From Propionispora sp. 2/2-37 (GTDB lineage: Bacteria; Bacillota; Negativicutes; Propionisporales; Propionisporaceae), in contig NZ_CYSP01000010.1 in NCBI RefSeq assembly GCF_001298735.1, forward strand, positions 122,118 to 186,117: a DNA stretch of 64,000 nucleotides, written 5' to 3'. The notes beneath the pieces are model-generated. The model was not told where the DNA came from, did not search any database, and saw only the letters and a list, made by a program, of their open reading frames with translations. Positions 9,435 through 17,814 of the stretch are shown here, in pieces (the first letter of the stretch is position 1; each line of letters starts with the position of its first letter). The position numbers and the translations under genes are program-made.

Positions 9435-10567
9435 ACGGAGAAAAACAACATGCTCTGCTGTCCGCTTCCGGCGCGCATCGCTGGCTGAATTGCACTCCAT
9501 CCGCGCGGTTGGAGCGTGAGTTTGATGATAATAGCGGAGAAGCCGCAGCCGAAGGCACGGCCGCCCATGCACTTGCGGAACATAAGCTGCGGCGCGCGCT
9601 GAAGATGCGCTCGAAAAAACCCGTCTCCAAGTACGACTCCGACGAGATGGACAGCTACACGGATGGTTACGTAGAGTTCGTGCTGGAACTTATCGAACAG
9701 GCAAAACAAACCTGCCCTGACCCCAAGGTGCTAATTGAGCAGCGTCTGGACTTTTCCAAGTATGTGCCGGACGGTTTCGGCACCGGCGACTGCGTGATCA
9801 TTGCGGACGGAACGCTCCACATCGTGGACTACAAGCACGGCCAGGGCGTTTTGGTGGAAGCTGAGGACAACCCACAGATGAAGCTGTATGCCCTCGGTGC
9901 TTTGGAACTATTTGACAACATCTATGACATCGACACGGTGTCTATGACCATCTACCAGCCCCGCCGCGAGAATATCAGCACTCATAAGGTGAACAAGGAC
10001 AGTCTGTATCAATGGGCGGAGGATACTCTTAAGCATACGGCAGAAAAGGCTTTCAAAGGTGAAGGTGAGTACGTTCCTGGTGAATACTGTCAGTTCTGCC
10101 GGGCGGCGGTTAAGTGCCGCGCCCGTGCGGAGGAAAAACTCAGCCTTGCCCGGTTTGAGTTTGCCTTGCCGCCGCTTTTAACAGACGGGGAGATTGAGGA
10201 GATCCTCTCCAAGCTGGACGACCTCACCGCGTGGGCAAATGACATCAAGGCTTACGCGCTGGAGGCGGCGGTTAGTTACGGCAAGGAGTGGAGCGGGTTC
10301 AAGCTGGTTGAGGGGCGCTCCAACCGCAAGTATGCTAACGAAGATGCTGTTGCGGAAGCGGCAAAAGCGGCCGGATACCGCGACATCTATCGCCAGAGCC
10401 TTATTACCATCACCGAGATGGAACGGCTTATGGGCAAGGCTAAATTTCAGGAAATCCTCGGCGCTTTTATCGAAAGACCGCCAGGTAAGCCGACGCTGGT
10501 GCCGCTTTCGGACAAGCGCCCGGCAATAAATGCATCAAGTGCAAAAATTGATTTTATGGAGGAATGA
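9431..10567 (+). CDS. DUF2800 protein, Cas4/RecB-like PD-(D/E)XK nuclease fold
   Basis: 378 residues. The start MNGEKQHALLSASGAHRWLN and the EGTAAHALAEH segment are characteristic of DUF2800. The core has acidic residues of a PD-(D/E)XK site (GTGDCVIIADGTLHIVDYKHG) and a cluster of cysteines near 216-228 (CQFCRAAVKCRA) that could bind an iron-sulfur cluster as in Cas4/AddB-type nucleases. Family context: exonuclease partner of the DUF2815 protein encoded next, likely acting in phage recombination or replication-end processing. Confidence 0.85.
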   Translation: MNGEKQHALLSASGAHRWLNCTPSARLEREFDDNSGEAAAEGTAAHALAEHKLRRALKMRSKKPVSKYDSDEMDSYTDGYVEFVLELIEQAKQTCPDPKVLIEQRLDFSKYVPDGFGTGDCVIIADGTLHIVDYKHGQGVLVEAEDNPQMKLYALGALELFDNIYDIDTVSMTIYQPRRENISTHKVNKDSLYQWAEDTLKHTAEKAFKGEGEYVPGEYCQFCRAAVKCRARAEEKLSLARFEFALPPLLTDGEIEEILSKLDDLTAWANDIKAYALEAAVSYGKEWSGFKLVEGRSNRKYANEDAVAEAAKAAGYRDIYRQSLITITEMERLMGKAKFQEILGAFIERPPGKPTLVPLSDKRPAINASSAKIDFMEE

Positions 10568-10570
10568 ACT

Positions 10571-11149
10571 ATGTCGAATGCAGCCAACAGAGTCAATACG
10601 GGAAGTCGAGTCAATCCAACAAAGGTCGTCACCGGTGTGGTGCGCCTGTCCTACGCCAATGTACACGAGCCCAAATCTATCAATGGAGGTACGCCAAAAT
10701 ACAGCGTAAGCTTGATCATTCCCAAGTCGGATAACAAGACTATCAGCGCTATTCAAAAGGCAATTGATGCGGCAATTGAGGAAGGGCGCGGCAAATTTGG
10801 CGGCAAGATTCCGAACAAGGCCGCTCTGAAACTCCCGCTGCGCGATGGTGATATTGACCGTCCCGACGATGCAGCCTACACGAACTGCTATTTCGTGAAT
10901 GCCAACAGTAGCACAGCGCCGGAAATCGTGGACAAGTCACTCAACCCTATCCTGAACCGCTCGGAAGTCTACTCCGGCGTGTACGCGAGGGTCAGTGTCA
11001 ACTTCTATGCCTTCAATTCCAACGGCAACCGCGGCATCGCCTGCGGTCTTGGCAACATCCAGAAAATTCGCGACGGGGAGCCGCTCGGCGGCAAGACAAG
11101 CGCTGCTGACGATTTCGCCACCGACCCTGATGAGGACTTCCTGTCGTGA
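10571..11149 (+). CDS. DUF2815 family protein, probable single-strand DNA-binding protein
   Basis: 192 residues, three bases after the DUF2800 gene behind GGAGGAATGAACT. Sequence segments VTGVVRLSYANVHEP and GTPKYSVSLIIPKSD match the OB-fold-like DUF2815 family; the C-terminus is acidic (DDFATDPDEDFLS), a feature of SSB-like proteins that recruit partners. It probably coats ssDNA for the nuclease and the polymerase encoded on each side. The stop overlaps the polymerase start. Confidence 0.85.
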   Translation: MSNAANRVNTGSRVNPTKVVTGVVRLSYANVHEPKSINGGTPKYSVSLIIPKSDNKTISAIQKAIDAAIEEGRGKFGGKIPNKAALKLPLRDGDIDRPDDAAYTNCYFVNANSSTAPEIVDKSLNPILNRSEVYSGVYARVSVNFYAFNSNGNRGIACGLGNIQKIRDGEPLGGKTSAADDFATDPDEDFLS

Positions 11150-13179
11150 GGTCCAGGCAAATTGCTGCAGAGGGAGTAAACGCCGCTCCCTCTGCGGCTT
11201 CTGTCAAAACAGAAGATATATCGGTGAATCACATAAAATCACTCTCGCTGGATCTGGAAACCTATTCGTCAGTCGACCTTGGAAAATCAGGTGTTTACAA
11301 ATATGTCGAGTCACTTGACTTCGAAATCATTCTTTTTGGATATTCCATTGACGGCGGTGAGATTAAGGTAGTCGACCTTGCAAATGGAGAAACGATACCA
11401 CCTGAAATTGTCGCCGCACTGACAGATGAGAACGTGATGAAATGGGCTTTCAACGCCCAGTTCGAACGAATTTGCCTGTCAAAGTGGCTGGGGTTACCTA
11501 CTGGTCAATATCTAGACCCGCGGTCATGGCGCTGCACGATGGTATGGGCGGCCTATATGGGCCTGCCCCTCTCTCTCGAAGGGTCTGGCATGGTATTGGG
11601 CTTGGAGAAACAGAAACTTGCGGAGGGAAGAGACCTCATCCGCTATTTCTGCCAACCATGTAAACCCACCGCCGCCAACGGACAGCGGACGCGCAACCTG
11701 CCGAGCCATGCTCCAGACAAGTGGGCCGCATTCAAGGCATACAACCGCCGTGATGTGGAAACCGAGATGTCCATTCAGGAAAAGCTGACAAAGTTTCCTG
11801 TGCCGGACAGCGTATGGGCTGAATACCACATCGACCAGGCGATAAACGACCGTGGCGTGGCTCTCGACATGCCGTTCGTCCAGTCCGCCATTCAAGCGGA
11901 TGAACGGTCACGAGCCGAACTGACCCGCCTGATGCGCGAACTCACGGAACTGGAAAATCCCAACTCGGTGGCGCAGATGAAGCGGTGGCTTGCCGAGCAT
12001 GGACTTGAAACCGACACGCTGGGCAAGAAGGCAGTGACGGAACTTTTGAAGACTGCGCCGGAGCCGCTTGGCAAGGCGCTAGAGCTCAGGCAGTCGCTGG
12101 CAAAATCATCGGTCAAAAAATACATGGCGATGGAAAACGCCGTCTGCGCCGACGGACGCGCTCGCGGGATGTTCCAGTTTTACGGCGCCAATCGCACCGG
12201 CAGGTGGGCCGGCCGGTTGATACAATTACAAAACTTGCCTCAGAACCACATGCTCGATCTGGAACAGGCCCGCAGCCTTGTTAAGTCCGGCAACTTCGCC
12301 GCGCTAGATATGCTCTACGATTCCGTGCCGGCGGTGCTGTCAGAACTCATCCGTACTGCCTTTATTCCCAAACCGGGCCTAAAGTTTATCGTAGCAGACT
12401 TTTCCGCGATCGAAGCTAGGGTTATTGCCTGGCTTGCCGGTGAAAAGTGGCGCAATGAGGTATTTGCTACCCACGGCAAAATCTATGAAGCATCAGCAAG
12501 CCGGATGTTTCACGTCCCGATTGAAGAAATCACCAAGGGCAGCCCGCTCCGGCAGAAAGGGAAAATTGCAGAACTGGCCCTGGGATATGGCGGCTCGGTC
12601 GGGGCGCTCAAAACAATGGGGGCATTAGACATGGGCCTCAGCGAAGAGGAACTTCGGCCGCTGGTGGCGGCGTGGCGATCAGCCAATCCCAACATCGTAA
12701 AACTGTGGTGGGGTGTAGATAAAGCGGCCATGACCGCGGTTAGGGAACGGACAACATCTTCAACCCATGGCATCCGTTTTGAGTGTAAGAGCGGCATGCT
12801 TTTCATTACCCTGCCATCCGGCCGGCGGCTTGCCTATGTGAAGCCCCGAATTGGCATAAACCAATTCGGCTCAGACTGCGTGACCTATGAAGGGGTGGGC
12901 GTTGCGAAAAAGTGGAAGCGCATCGAAACCTACGGCCCCAAACTCGTCGAAAACATCGTGCAGGCAATAAGCCGCGACATCCTTTGTCACGCCATGGGGC
13001 GGCTTAATAGCGCGGGCTTCCCCATTGTGATGAGCGTGCATGATGAAGTGGTGCTTGAAGTGACAAACGGCGTTTCCCCAGAAGAAGTGTGCCGAATCAT
13101 GGCTGAAACTCCGCCCTGGGCAAAAGGACTTATTTTACGTGCCGATGGCTTTATGTGCCCGTTTTATAAAAAAGACTAA
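11146..13179 (+). CDS. Family A DNA polymerase (phage PolA-like)
   Basis: 677 residues, GTG start overlapping the previous TGA. N-terminal 3'-5' exonuclease domain begins SLDLETYSS (DxE of Exo I). Polymerase motifs are all visible: motif A DFSAIEARV with the metal-binding Asp at residue 418, motif B RQKGKIAELALGYGG, motif C HDE with His at 632. This is the phage replicative polymerase. The first 26 residues look unlike the family and translation may really begin at the GTG at 11224, just ahead of HIKSLSLDLET. Confidence 0.95.
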   Translation: MRSRQIAAEGVNAAPSAASVKTEDISVNHIKSLSLDLETYSSVDLGKSGVYKYVESLDFEIILFGYSIDGGEIKVVDLANGETIPPEIVAALTDENVMKWAFNAQFERICLSKWLGLPTGQYLDPRSWRCTMVWAAYMGLPLSLEGSGMVLGLEKQKLAEGRDLIRYFCQPCKPTAANGQRTRNLPSHAPDKWAAFKAYNRRDVETEMSIQEKLTKFPVPDSVWAEYHIDQAINDRGVALDMPFVQSAIQADERSRAELTRLMRELTELENPNSVAQMKRWLAEHGLETDTLGKKAVTELLKTAPEPLGKALELRQSLAKSSVKKYMAMENAVCADGRARGMFQFYGANRTGRWAGRLIQLQNLPQNHMLDLEQARSLVKSGNFAALDMLYDSVPAVLSELIRTAFIPKPGLKFIVADFSAIEARVIAWLAGEKWRNEVFATHGKIYEASASRMFHVPIEEITKGSPLRQKGKIAELALGYGGSVGALKTMGALDMGLSEEELRPLVAAWRSANPNIVKLWWGVDKAAMTAVRERTTSSTHGIRFECKSGMLFITLPSGRRLAYVKPRIGINQFGSDCVTYEGVGVAKKWKRIETYGPKLVENIVQAISRDILCHAMGRLNSAGFPIVMSVHDEVVLEVTNGVSPEEVCRIMAETPPWAKGLILRADGFMCPFYKKD

Positions 13180-13297
13180 GAAAATATTTTGTGAAACCGT
13201 CCGATTCTGCTCCTTTTCTTGGCATATAGCGAAAAAGGCACAAAAAAAAATGACGGTTATGGTACTCAAACAGCGGCGAACTGTCCTTTGATAATTA

Positions 13298-13315
13298 GAA
13301 GGCATCGATGCCTTC
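13298..13315. promoter_or_regulatory. 18-bp perfect palindrome upstream of the Rha gene (candidate operator)
   Basis: GAAGGCATCGATGCCTTC reads identically on both strands and lies 19 bases before the Rha start codon, between it and the polymerase gene. Position and symmetry suggest a dimeric regulator site; the regulator is not known. Confidence 0.45.
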
Positions 13316-13333
13316 GAGATTGGAGGTTATGCA

Positions 13334-14002
13334 ATGAAAGAACTCGTTCCCAAAGACAAATATGGAGTATTTGCGGATGCCAACGATACCGCCCGGGTAG
13401 ATAGCTTGTATGTCGCCAAATATTTTGAGAAAGAGCATTTTCACGTTCTTCGTGACATAGCGAGAATCACTGACACCAAATCTGGATTAAGCGAAGACTT
13501 CACTCAATCCAATTTTGAGCGGACCTTTTACCGGGACAGCACTGGGAGAAAACTGCCTTGCTACATGATGACCCGTGACGGTTTTACCATGCTGGTTATG
13601 GGGTACACCGGCAAAAAGGCAATGCGGTTTAAAGAATTGTATATCCGACGCTTCAACGAGATGGAAAACTTTATCCAAACCCTTGTTACTGCCCGTAAGG
13701 ATTTTCCGCTGCTGACGGAAAATATCCGGCTGCTGCATGAAAATCCCAAACCATATCACTTTAGCAACGAATGTGACATGATTAACCGCATCGTTACCGG
13801 AATGACGGCAAAACAGTTCAGAGAAGCTCACGGGCTGGAAAAAGGCAAAAGCATTCGTCCTTACCTAACTGATGACCAAGTTCGGATGCTGGAGACGCTG
13901 CAAAAGGTCGATATCGGGCTTTTAGTTGCCGTACCGGACTATGAACAGCGCAAACGCTATCTGGAATGGTACAAGGCAAAGCTAATGGAAAAAACAGCAT
14001 AA
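13334..14002 (+). CDS. Rha family phage regulatory protein
   Basis: 222 residues. Residues about 17-115 carry the Rha domain, recognised by VDSLYVAKYFEKEHFHVLRD, the F-S-F patch around SNFERTFYRD, and MTRDGFTMLVMGYTGKKAMR. Rha proteins interfere with or redirect phage lytic growth and are usually antirepressor-like. The C-terminal half is helical and specific to this protein. The start follows GGAGG; an 18-bp palindrome lies directly upstream. Confidence 0.88.
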   Translation: MKELVPKDKYGVFADANDTARVDSLYVAKYFEKEHFHVLRDIARITDTKSGLSEDFTQSNFERTFYRDSTGRKLPCYMMTRDGFTMLVMGYTGKKAMRFKELYIRRFNEMENFIQTLVTARKDFPLLTENIRLLHENPKPYHFSNECDMINRIVTGMTAKQFREAHGLEKGKSIRPYLTDDQVRMLETLQKVDIGLLVAVPDYEQRKRYLEWYKAKLMEKTA

Positions 14003-14020
14003 CGCAAGGAGGCTATTAAA

Positions 14021-14227
14021 ATGTTTTATATCAAAACGCAAATCAACGACGCAGTCGATTTAACTGCCGAAATCCACGATGATAACGTGTTTACCCGATG
14101 CCCCGAATGTGGCAGGGAACTTGCCATCGACCTTGTGGAACTGCTGCAGGGCGGTGAAAGCGACTTGTACGGTACGGCGGTTTACTGCGCCGAATGCAGC
14201 CGGAAGCGCTGTGAGGGGGTGGGCTGA
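14021..14227 (+). CDS. Small zinc-ribbon protein (68 aa)
   Basis: Two CPEC/CAEC-type knuckles (CPECGRE and CAECSRKRC) separated by about 27 residues form a treble-clef or zinc-ribbon fold. A strong AAGGAGG site precedes the ATG. The stop and the next start share one base, so it is coupled to the DUF4406 gene. Function unknown; a nucleic-acid-binding or adaptor role is possible. Confidence 0.65.
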   Translation: MFYIKTQINDAVDLTAEIHDDNVFTRCPECGRELAIDLVELLQGGESDLYGTAVYCAECSRKRCEGVG

Positions 14228-14658
14228 TGGACAGGCGTAACAGCGAAGGCTATCCGGACCCCACCGTCGCCGAAGCGTTATCAAATGTGGCGCGGGAGGA
14301 AAAGGTCAAGCAATACCGCCCGCTCGTCTATATCTGCTCTCCTTTCGCCGGTGAGACTGAATACAACATCAGTCGTGCGCGGGGGTACTGCCGGTTTGCA
14401 ATCAGCAAGGGATGCATCCCTTTGGCCCCACATCTCCTGTTTCCGCAGTTCATGGACGAAAGTGACCGCCAGCAGCGCGAGTTGGGTTTGTTTTTCGCGC
14501 TGGTTTTGCTGGGGAAATGCAATGAGGTATGGGTGTTTGGCAGCCGGATCTCCGACGGCATGAGCCGGGAAATAGCCGAAGCTAGAAAACGCGGTCTACC
14601 TATCAGGTATTGGAACAGCCGATGCGAGGAGGTAATGCCCCATGGACTATCTCGTTAA
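14227..14658 (+). CDS. DUF4406 protein, nucleoside deoxyribosyltransferase-like
   Basis: 143 residues. The core PLVYICSPFAGETEYNISRA, the PLAPHLLFPQF loop and EVWVFGSRISDGMSREIAEA are diagnostic of DUF4406, which shares the fold of nucleoside 2-deoxyribosyltransferases. It may act on nucleotide pools during phage replication, but the chemistry for this family is not established. It overlaps the primase-helicase gene by 17 bases. Confidence 0.85.
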   Translation: MDRRNSEGYPDPTVAEALSNVAREEKVKQYRPLVYICSPFAGETEYNISRARGYCRFAISKGCIPLAPHLLFPQFMDESDRQQRELGLFFALVLLGKCNEVWVFGSRISDGMSREIAEARKRGLPIRYWNSRCEEVMPHGLSR

Positions 14659-16978
14659 GATATCCGTCTGCAATCGCAAAACGGATAAAAAATACAAAAA
14701 TCAAGAGCGGCCCTGGCGTTACCTGAAAGAACGAAACCGCAGCCCAGTGCGCACCTCGGAAACGGCAGAAGAATACCCCAAACTCCCCAAAGCCGAGCGC
14801 GATGCGGCCAAAGACCATGGCGGCTTCGTGGGTGGCTGGCTAAAGGGCGGCATCCGTAAGAACGGAAACGTCCTCTGCCGCACCCTTGGGGCGCTCGATG
14901 CGGACAAAATCCCAGCCGATACCGACTTTCCGGCCCTGGTAAAACAAGCCCTTGCCGGCAACGATTATTTTATCTACTCTACCCACAGCCATACACCCGC
15001 CGCGCCGCGCTACCGGATCGTCATCCGGCTGGGGCGTGAAGTAACCGAAGACGAGTATCCGGCGCTCATGCGGATGGTGGCCAAACAAATTGGCCTGGAC
15101 TACTTTGACGACACCACCTACCAAGCTAACCGCATGATGTACTGGGCCTCTTGCCCGGCAAACGCCGACTTCTTCTTTGCCGAAAATGACGGCGAGCCGC
15201 TAAATCCGGATACCTATCTTGCGATGTATGAAGATTGGCGGGATGTAACCCAATGGCCGCTATCATCCCGGGAAAGTGAAGTAAAGCAGCGCGAAAAGGC
15301 CGAGCAGCAAGACCCCTTGGCTAAAACCGGCATCGTCGGCGCCTTTTGCCGGGCCTATTCGATTGAAGATGCCATAGCGGTGTTCCTAAGCGACATCTAC
15401 GAGCCGTCAGCCATTACCGGCCGCTATGACTACATTCCTGCCGACAGCACCGCCGGAGTTGTGCTCTATGACGGCAAATGGGCCTATTCCCACCACGCCA
15501 CCGACCCAGCCTGCGGCAGGCTCCTTAATGCGTTTGACCTTGTGCGCATCCACAGATTCGGCGATCTTGACGAGAAAGCGTCATATAAGGCGATGTGCGA
15601 GTTTGCCGTTAAAGACGAGCGGGTCAACGCCATTTTGCTTGCCGAGCGAAAAAAACAGGCTGGCTTGGAATTTACCGCAGACACTGATTGGATAAAGGCT
15701 TTGCAGCGAGATAAAAGCGGGCTTTTGCTAAATAATCTGCATAATATCAGGCTCATCTTGGAAAACGATCCAAACCTGCAGGGGATAGTGTTCAACCAGC
15801 TTGCAGATAACCTAGAAATCAAGGGTGAAGTACCGTGGAAACATCCCAGCCGTTTTTGGCGCGATGCAGATGATGCCCAACTTATCAGCTACATCGACTC
15901 TAATTACGGCACATTCTCATCCCGCAATTATGAAATTGCGGTCACCAAAGTGGCTGATGACCGCTCATACCATCCAATCCGCGAGTATTTAAACTCACTG
16001 CCGCCGTGGGATGGTGTGCCGCGGGTAGAAAAGCTCTTAACCGTTTATCTTGGGGCGGAAGATAACCGTTATGTCCGTGCAGTAATGCGAAAAACACTTT
16101 GCGCCGCCGTTGCCCGGGTGCTTAATCCTGGCATCAAATTTGACAACATCCTCGTTTTGAACGGCCCGCAAGGAGCGGGTAAATCAACACTCATTGCCAA
16201 GTTAGGCGGCGACTGGTATTCCGACAGCCTGTCGCTTACGGATATGAACGACAAAACCGCCGCCGAAAAATTGCAAGGATACTGGCTCCTTGAAATCGGT
16301 GAACTGGCCGGGATGAAGAAAGCCGACATCGATAAGGTGAAAGCGTTCATCTCGCGTCAAGACGATAAGTACCGTGCTAGTTTCGGGCGGCGCGTTACCT
16401 CTCATCCCAGACAGTGCGTATTTTTTGGGACGACTAACTCCGAGAAAGGATATCTCCGTGACATTACCGGCAACCGCCGCTTTTGGACAGTCAAAACACC
16501 AGGCAACGGCATTAAACGCACTTGGCAGTTAACCGACGCTGATGTTCGGCAGATTTGGGCGGAAGCGCTTGTTTATGTGAAAGCCGGCGAAAAACTCTAC
16601 CTGGATGCTGAATTAGAAAAACTCGCCAAAGCCGAGCAGCGCGAAGCCATGGAGATGGATGAACGTGAGGGCTTGGTGCGCAAATACTTGGACACGCCGC
16701 TTCCCGACAACTGGGAGACGATGAACGTTTACGAGCGGCGAGAGTATATCCACTCCCCGGATGAACTGACATTGCCGCAAGGCAAAACCCACCGCCAAAC
16801 AGTCACCAATATTGAAATTTGGTGCGAGTGCTTTGGCAAAAAGCAAGAAGACCTAAAACCGGTGGACAGCTATGCAATTGCAGCAATTATGGAGCGGATT
16901 GAAGGCTGGGAGAAAACAGGCAAACACATATCACTGCCAATTTACGGCAAACAGCGTTATTACCATCGGACAAACTAG
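14642..16978 (+). CDS. Primase-helicase of the virulence-associated E (VapE) type
   Basis: 778 residues. The N-terminal third looks like an archaeo-eukaryotic primase: acidic GALDAD motif, THSHTPAAPRYRIVI motif and a following acidic DYFDD. The C-terminal part is the VapE ATPase with Walker A GPQGAGKS at 508-515, a Walker B-like segment LLEIGEL, and the arginine-containing DITGNRRFWTV block. The fusion would both prime and unwind, giving the phage its own initiation enzyme. A candidate origin lies immediately downstream. Confidence 0.9.
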   Translation: MDYLVKISVCNRKTDKKYKNQERPWRYLKERNRSPVRTSETAEEYPKLPKAERDAAKDHGGFVGGWLKGGIRKNGNVLCRTLGALDADKIPADTDFPALVKQALAGNDYFIYSTHSHTPAAPRYRIVIRLGREVTEDEYPALMRMVAKQIGLDYFDDTTYQANRMMYWASCPANADFFFAENDGEPLNPDTYLAMYEDWRDVTQWPLSSRESEVKQREKAEQQDPLAKTGIVGAFCRAYSIEDAIAVFLSDIYEPSAITGRYDYIPADSTAGVVLYDGKWAYSHHATDPACGRLLNAFDLVRIHRFGDLDEKASYKAMCEFAVKDERVNAILLAERKKQAGLEFTADTDWIKALQRDKSGLLLNNLHNIRLILENDPNLQGIVFNQLADNLEIKGEVPWKHPSRFWRDADDAQLISYIDSNYGTFSSRNYEIAVTKVADDRSYHPIREYLNSLPPWDGVPRVEKLLTVYLGAEDNRYVRAVMRKTLCAAVARVLNPGIKFDNILVLNGPQGAGKSTLIAKLGGDWYSDSLSLTDMNDKTAAEKLQGYWLLEIGELAGMKKADIDKVKAFISRQDDKYRASFGRRVTSHPRQCVFFGTTNSEKGYLRDITGNRRFWTVKTPGNGIKRTWQLTDADVRQIWAEALVYVKAGEKLYLDAELEKLAKAEQREAMEMDEREGLVRKYLDTPLPDNWETMNVYERREYIHSPDELTLPQGKTHRQTVTNIEIWCECFGKKQEDLKPVDSYAIAAIMERIEGWEKTGKHISLPIYGKQRYYHRTN

Positions 16979-17520
16979 AATAGGCAATCCACAGTAAAAT
17001 CATGAGTTCAAGCCGCTAGCTACTGTGATGCGCTCGGCATTTGCCCTAGTTGAATTGCCGATAAGCAGTCCGCGCAGAACAACCCACCGCTTGTTCTTGA
17101 GTTGTGCCTAAAGTTGTTACCGCTAAAAATGCTTGAAATTACTAGGGGAAACGGTTGTCTAGAACAAGTGAACAACTTATCTATATTAGATTAAATTTTT
17201 TATATATAAGAGAGATGTTACCTGTGCGCGTGTGCGCGTATGCACGCGTATACGCGCGTATAAGAAAATTTTGTGCAAGTTGTTGCAGCAATCCTTCAAA
17301 GCCTAGTAAAATCAAGGCTTCGAGCAGGAACAACTTTAGGGAACAACTCAGAACAAGAACAAGTCAAATCACTAAGAGGGCAAACGAATGGAAAGACAAA
17401 AGGTTACGGCCCACAGATCGTGTGGGTCAGGAAAACTGATTGATATTGTCTTGAACTCAAGCGTTCCCAGTGTTCCAAGTTCCAGCGGGAATGAAAGCTG
17501 AAAAACGCATGGAGTGAACA
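16979..17520. other. 542-bp non-coding region: candidate phage replication origin
   Basis: No credible gene. GAACAAC-like repeats occur on both strands, including an imperfect long inverted repeat (17090-17118 against 17329-17363) and a nested pair AACAACTT / AAGTTGTT (about 17169 and 17277). Between them lie an AT-rich stretch (about 17184-17213) and 40 bases of unbroken alternating pyrimidine-purine (17223-17262), which can adopt Z-DNA or melt easily. The position directly after the primase-helicase gene fits an origin. Confidence 0.5.
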
Positions 17521-17814
17521 ATGAGAGAAAAATACACCGAACAAAAACTGGTCAAAGCCGTCAAGAAAGCCGGTGGGATTACCATGAAGCTCATATCGCC
17601 GGGGTTTGCTGGAATGCCCGACCGCCTAGTGGTTTTACCCATGGGAAGAATTGCTTTCGTGGAAGTGAAAGCGCCTGGCTTGAAACCCCGGCCGCTGCAA
17701 GTAAAAAGGCATGAACTCTTAAGGCGGCTGGGGTGCCGGGTGTATGTCCTAGACGATGAGGAAGAGATACCCCGCCTGCTTGCCGCAATAACGAGAGGGG
17801 GTGATGCCACCTGA
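17521..17814 (+). CDS. VRR-NUC domain nuclease
   Basis: 97 residues, a stand-alone VRR-NUC (PD-(D/E)XK) domain: the acidic N-terminal helix E-K-Y-TEQKLVKAVKKAGG, then GMPDRLVVL and AFVEVKAPG with the D and E-x-K catalytic residues, and QVKRHELLRRLG. Such small nucleases are thought to cut branched DNA and regularly pair with a SNF2 helicase in phages, as here. The stop TGA overlaps the likely start of that helicase. Confidence 0.92.
   Translation: MREKYTEQKLVKAVKKAGGITMKLISPGFAGMPDRLVVLPMGRIAFVEVKAPGLKPRPLQVKRHELLRRLGCRVYVLDDEEEIPRLLAAITRGGDAT

Noticed and set aside
13219..13404. 61-residue frame before the Rha gene
   Set aside because: It overlaps the palindrome and the start of the well-supported Rha gene in another frame and has no ribosome site.
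17155..17439. 94-residue open frame in the gap after the primase-helicase gene
   Set aside because: No ribosome site, composition dominated by the CG/CA alternating tract and repeated AACAAC units; repeats on both strands explain the sequence better as an origin.
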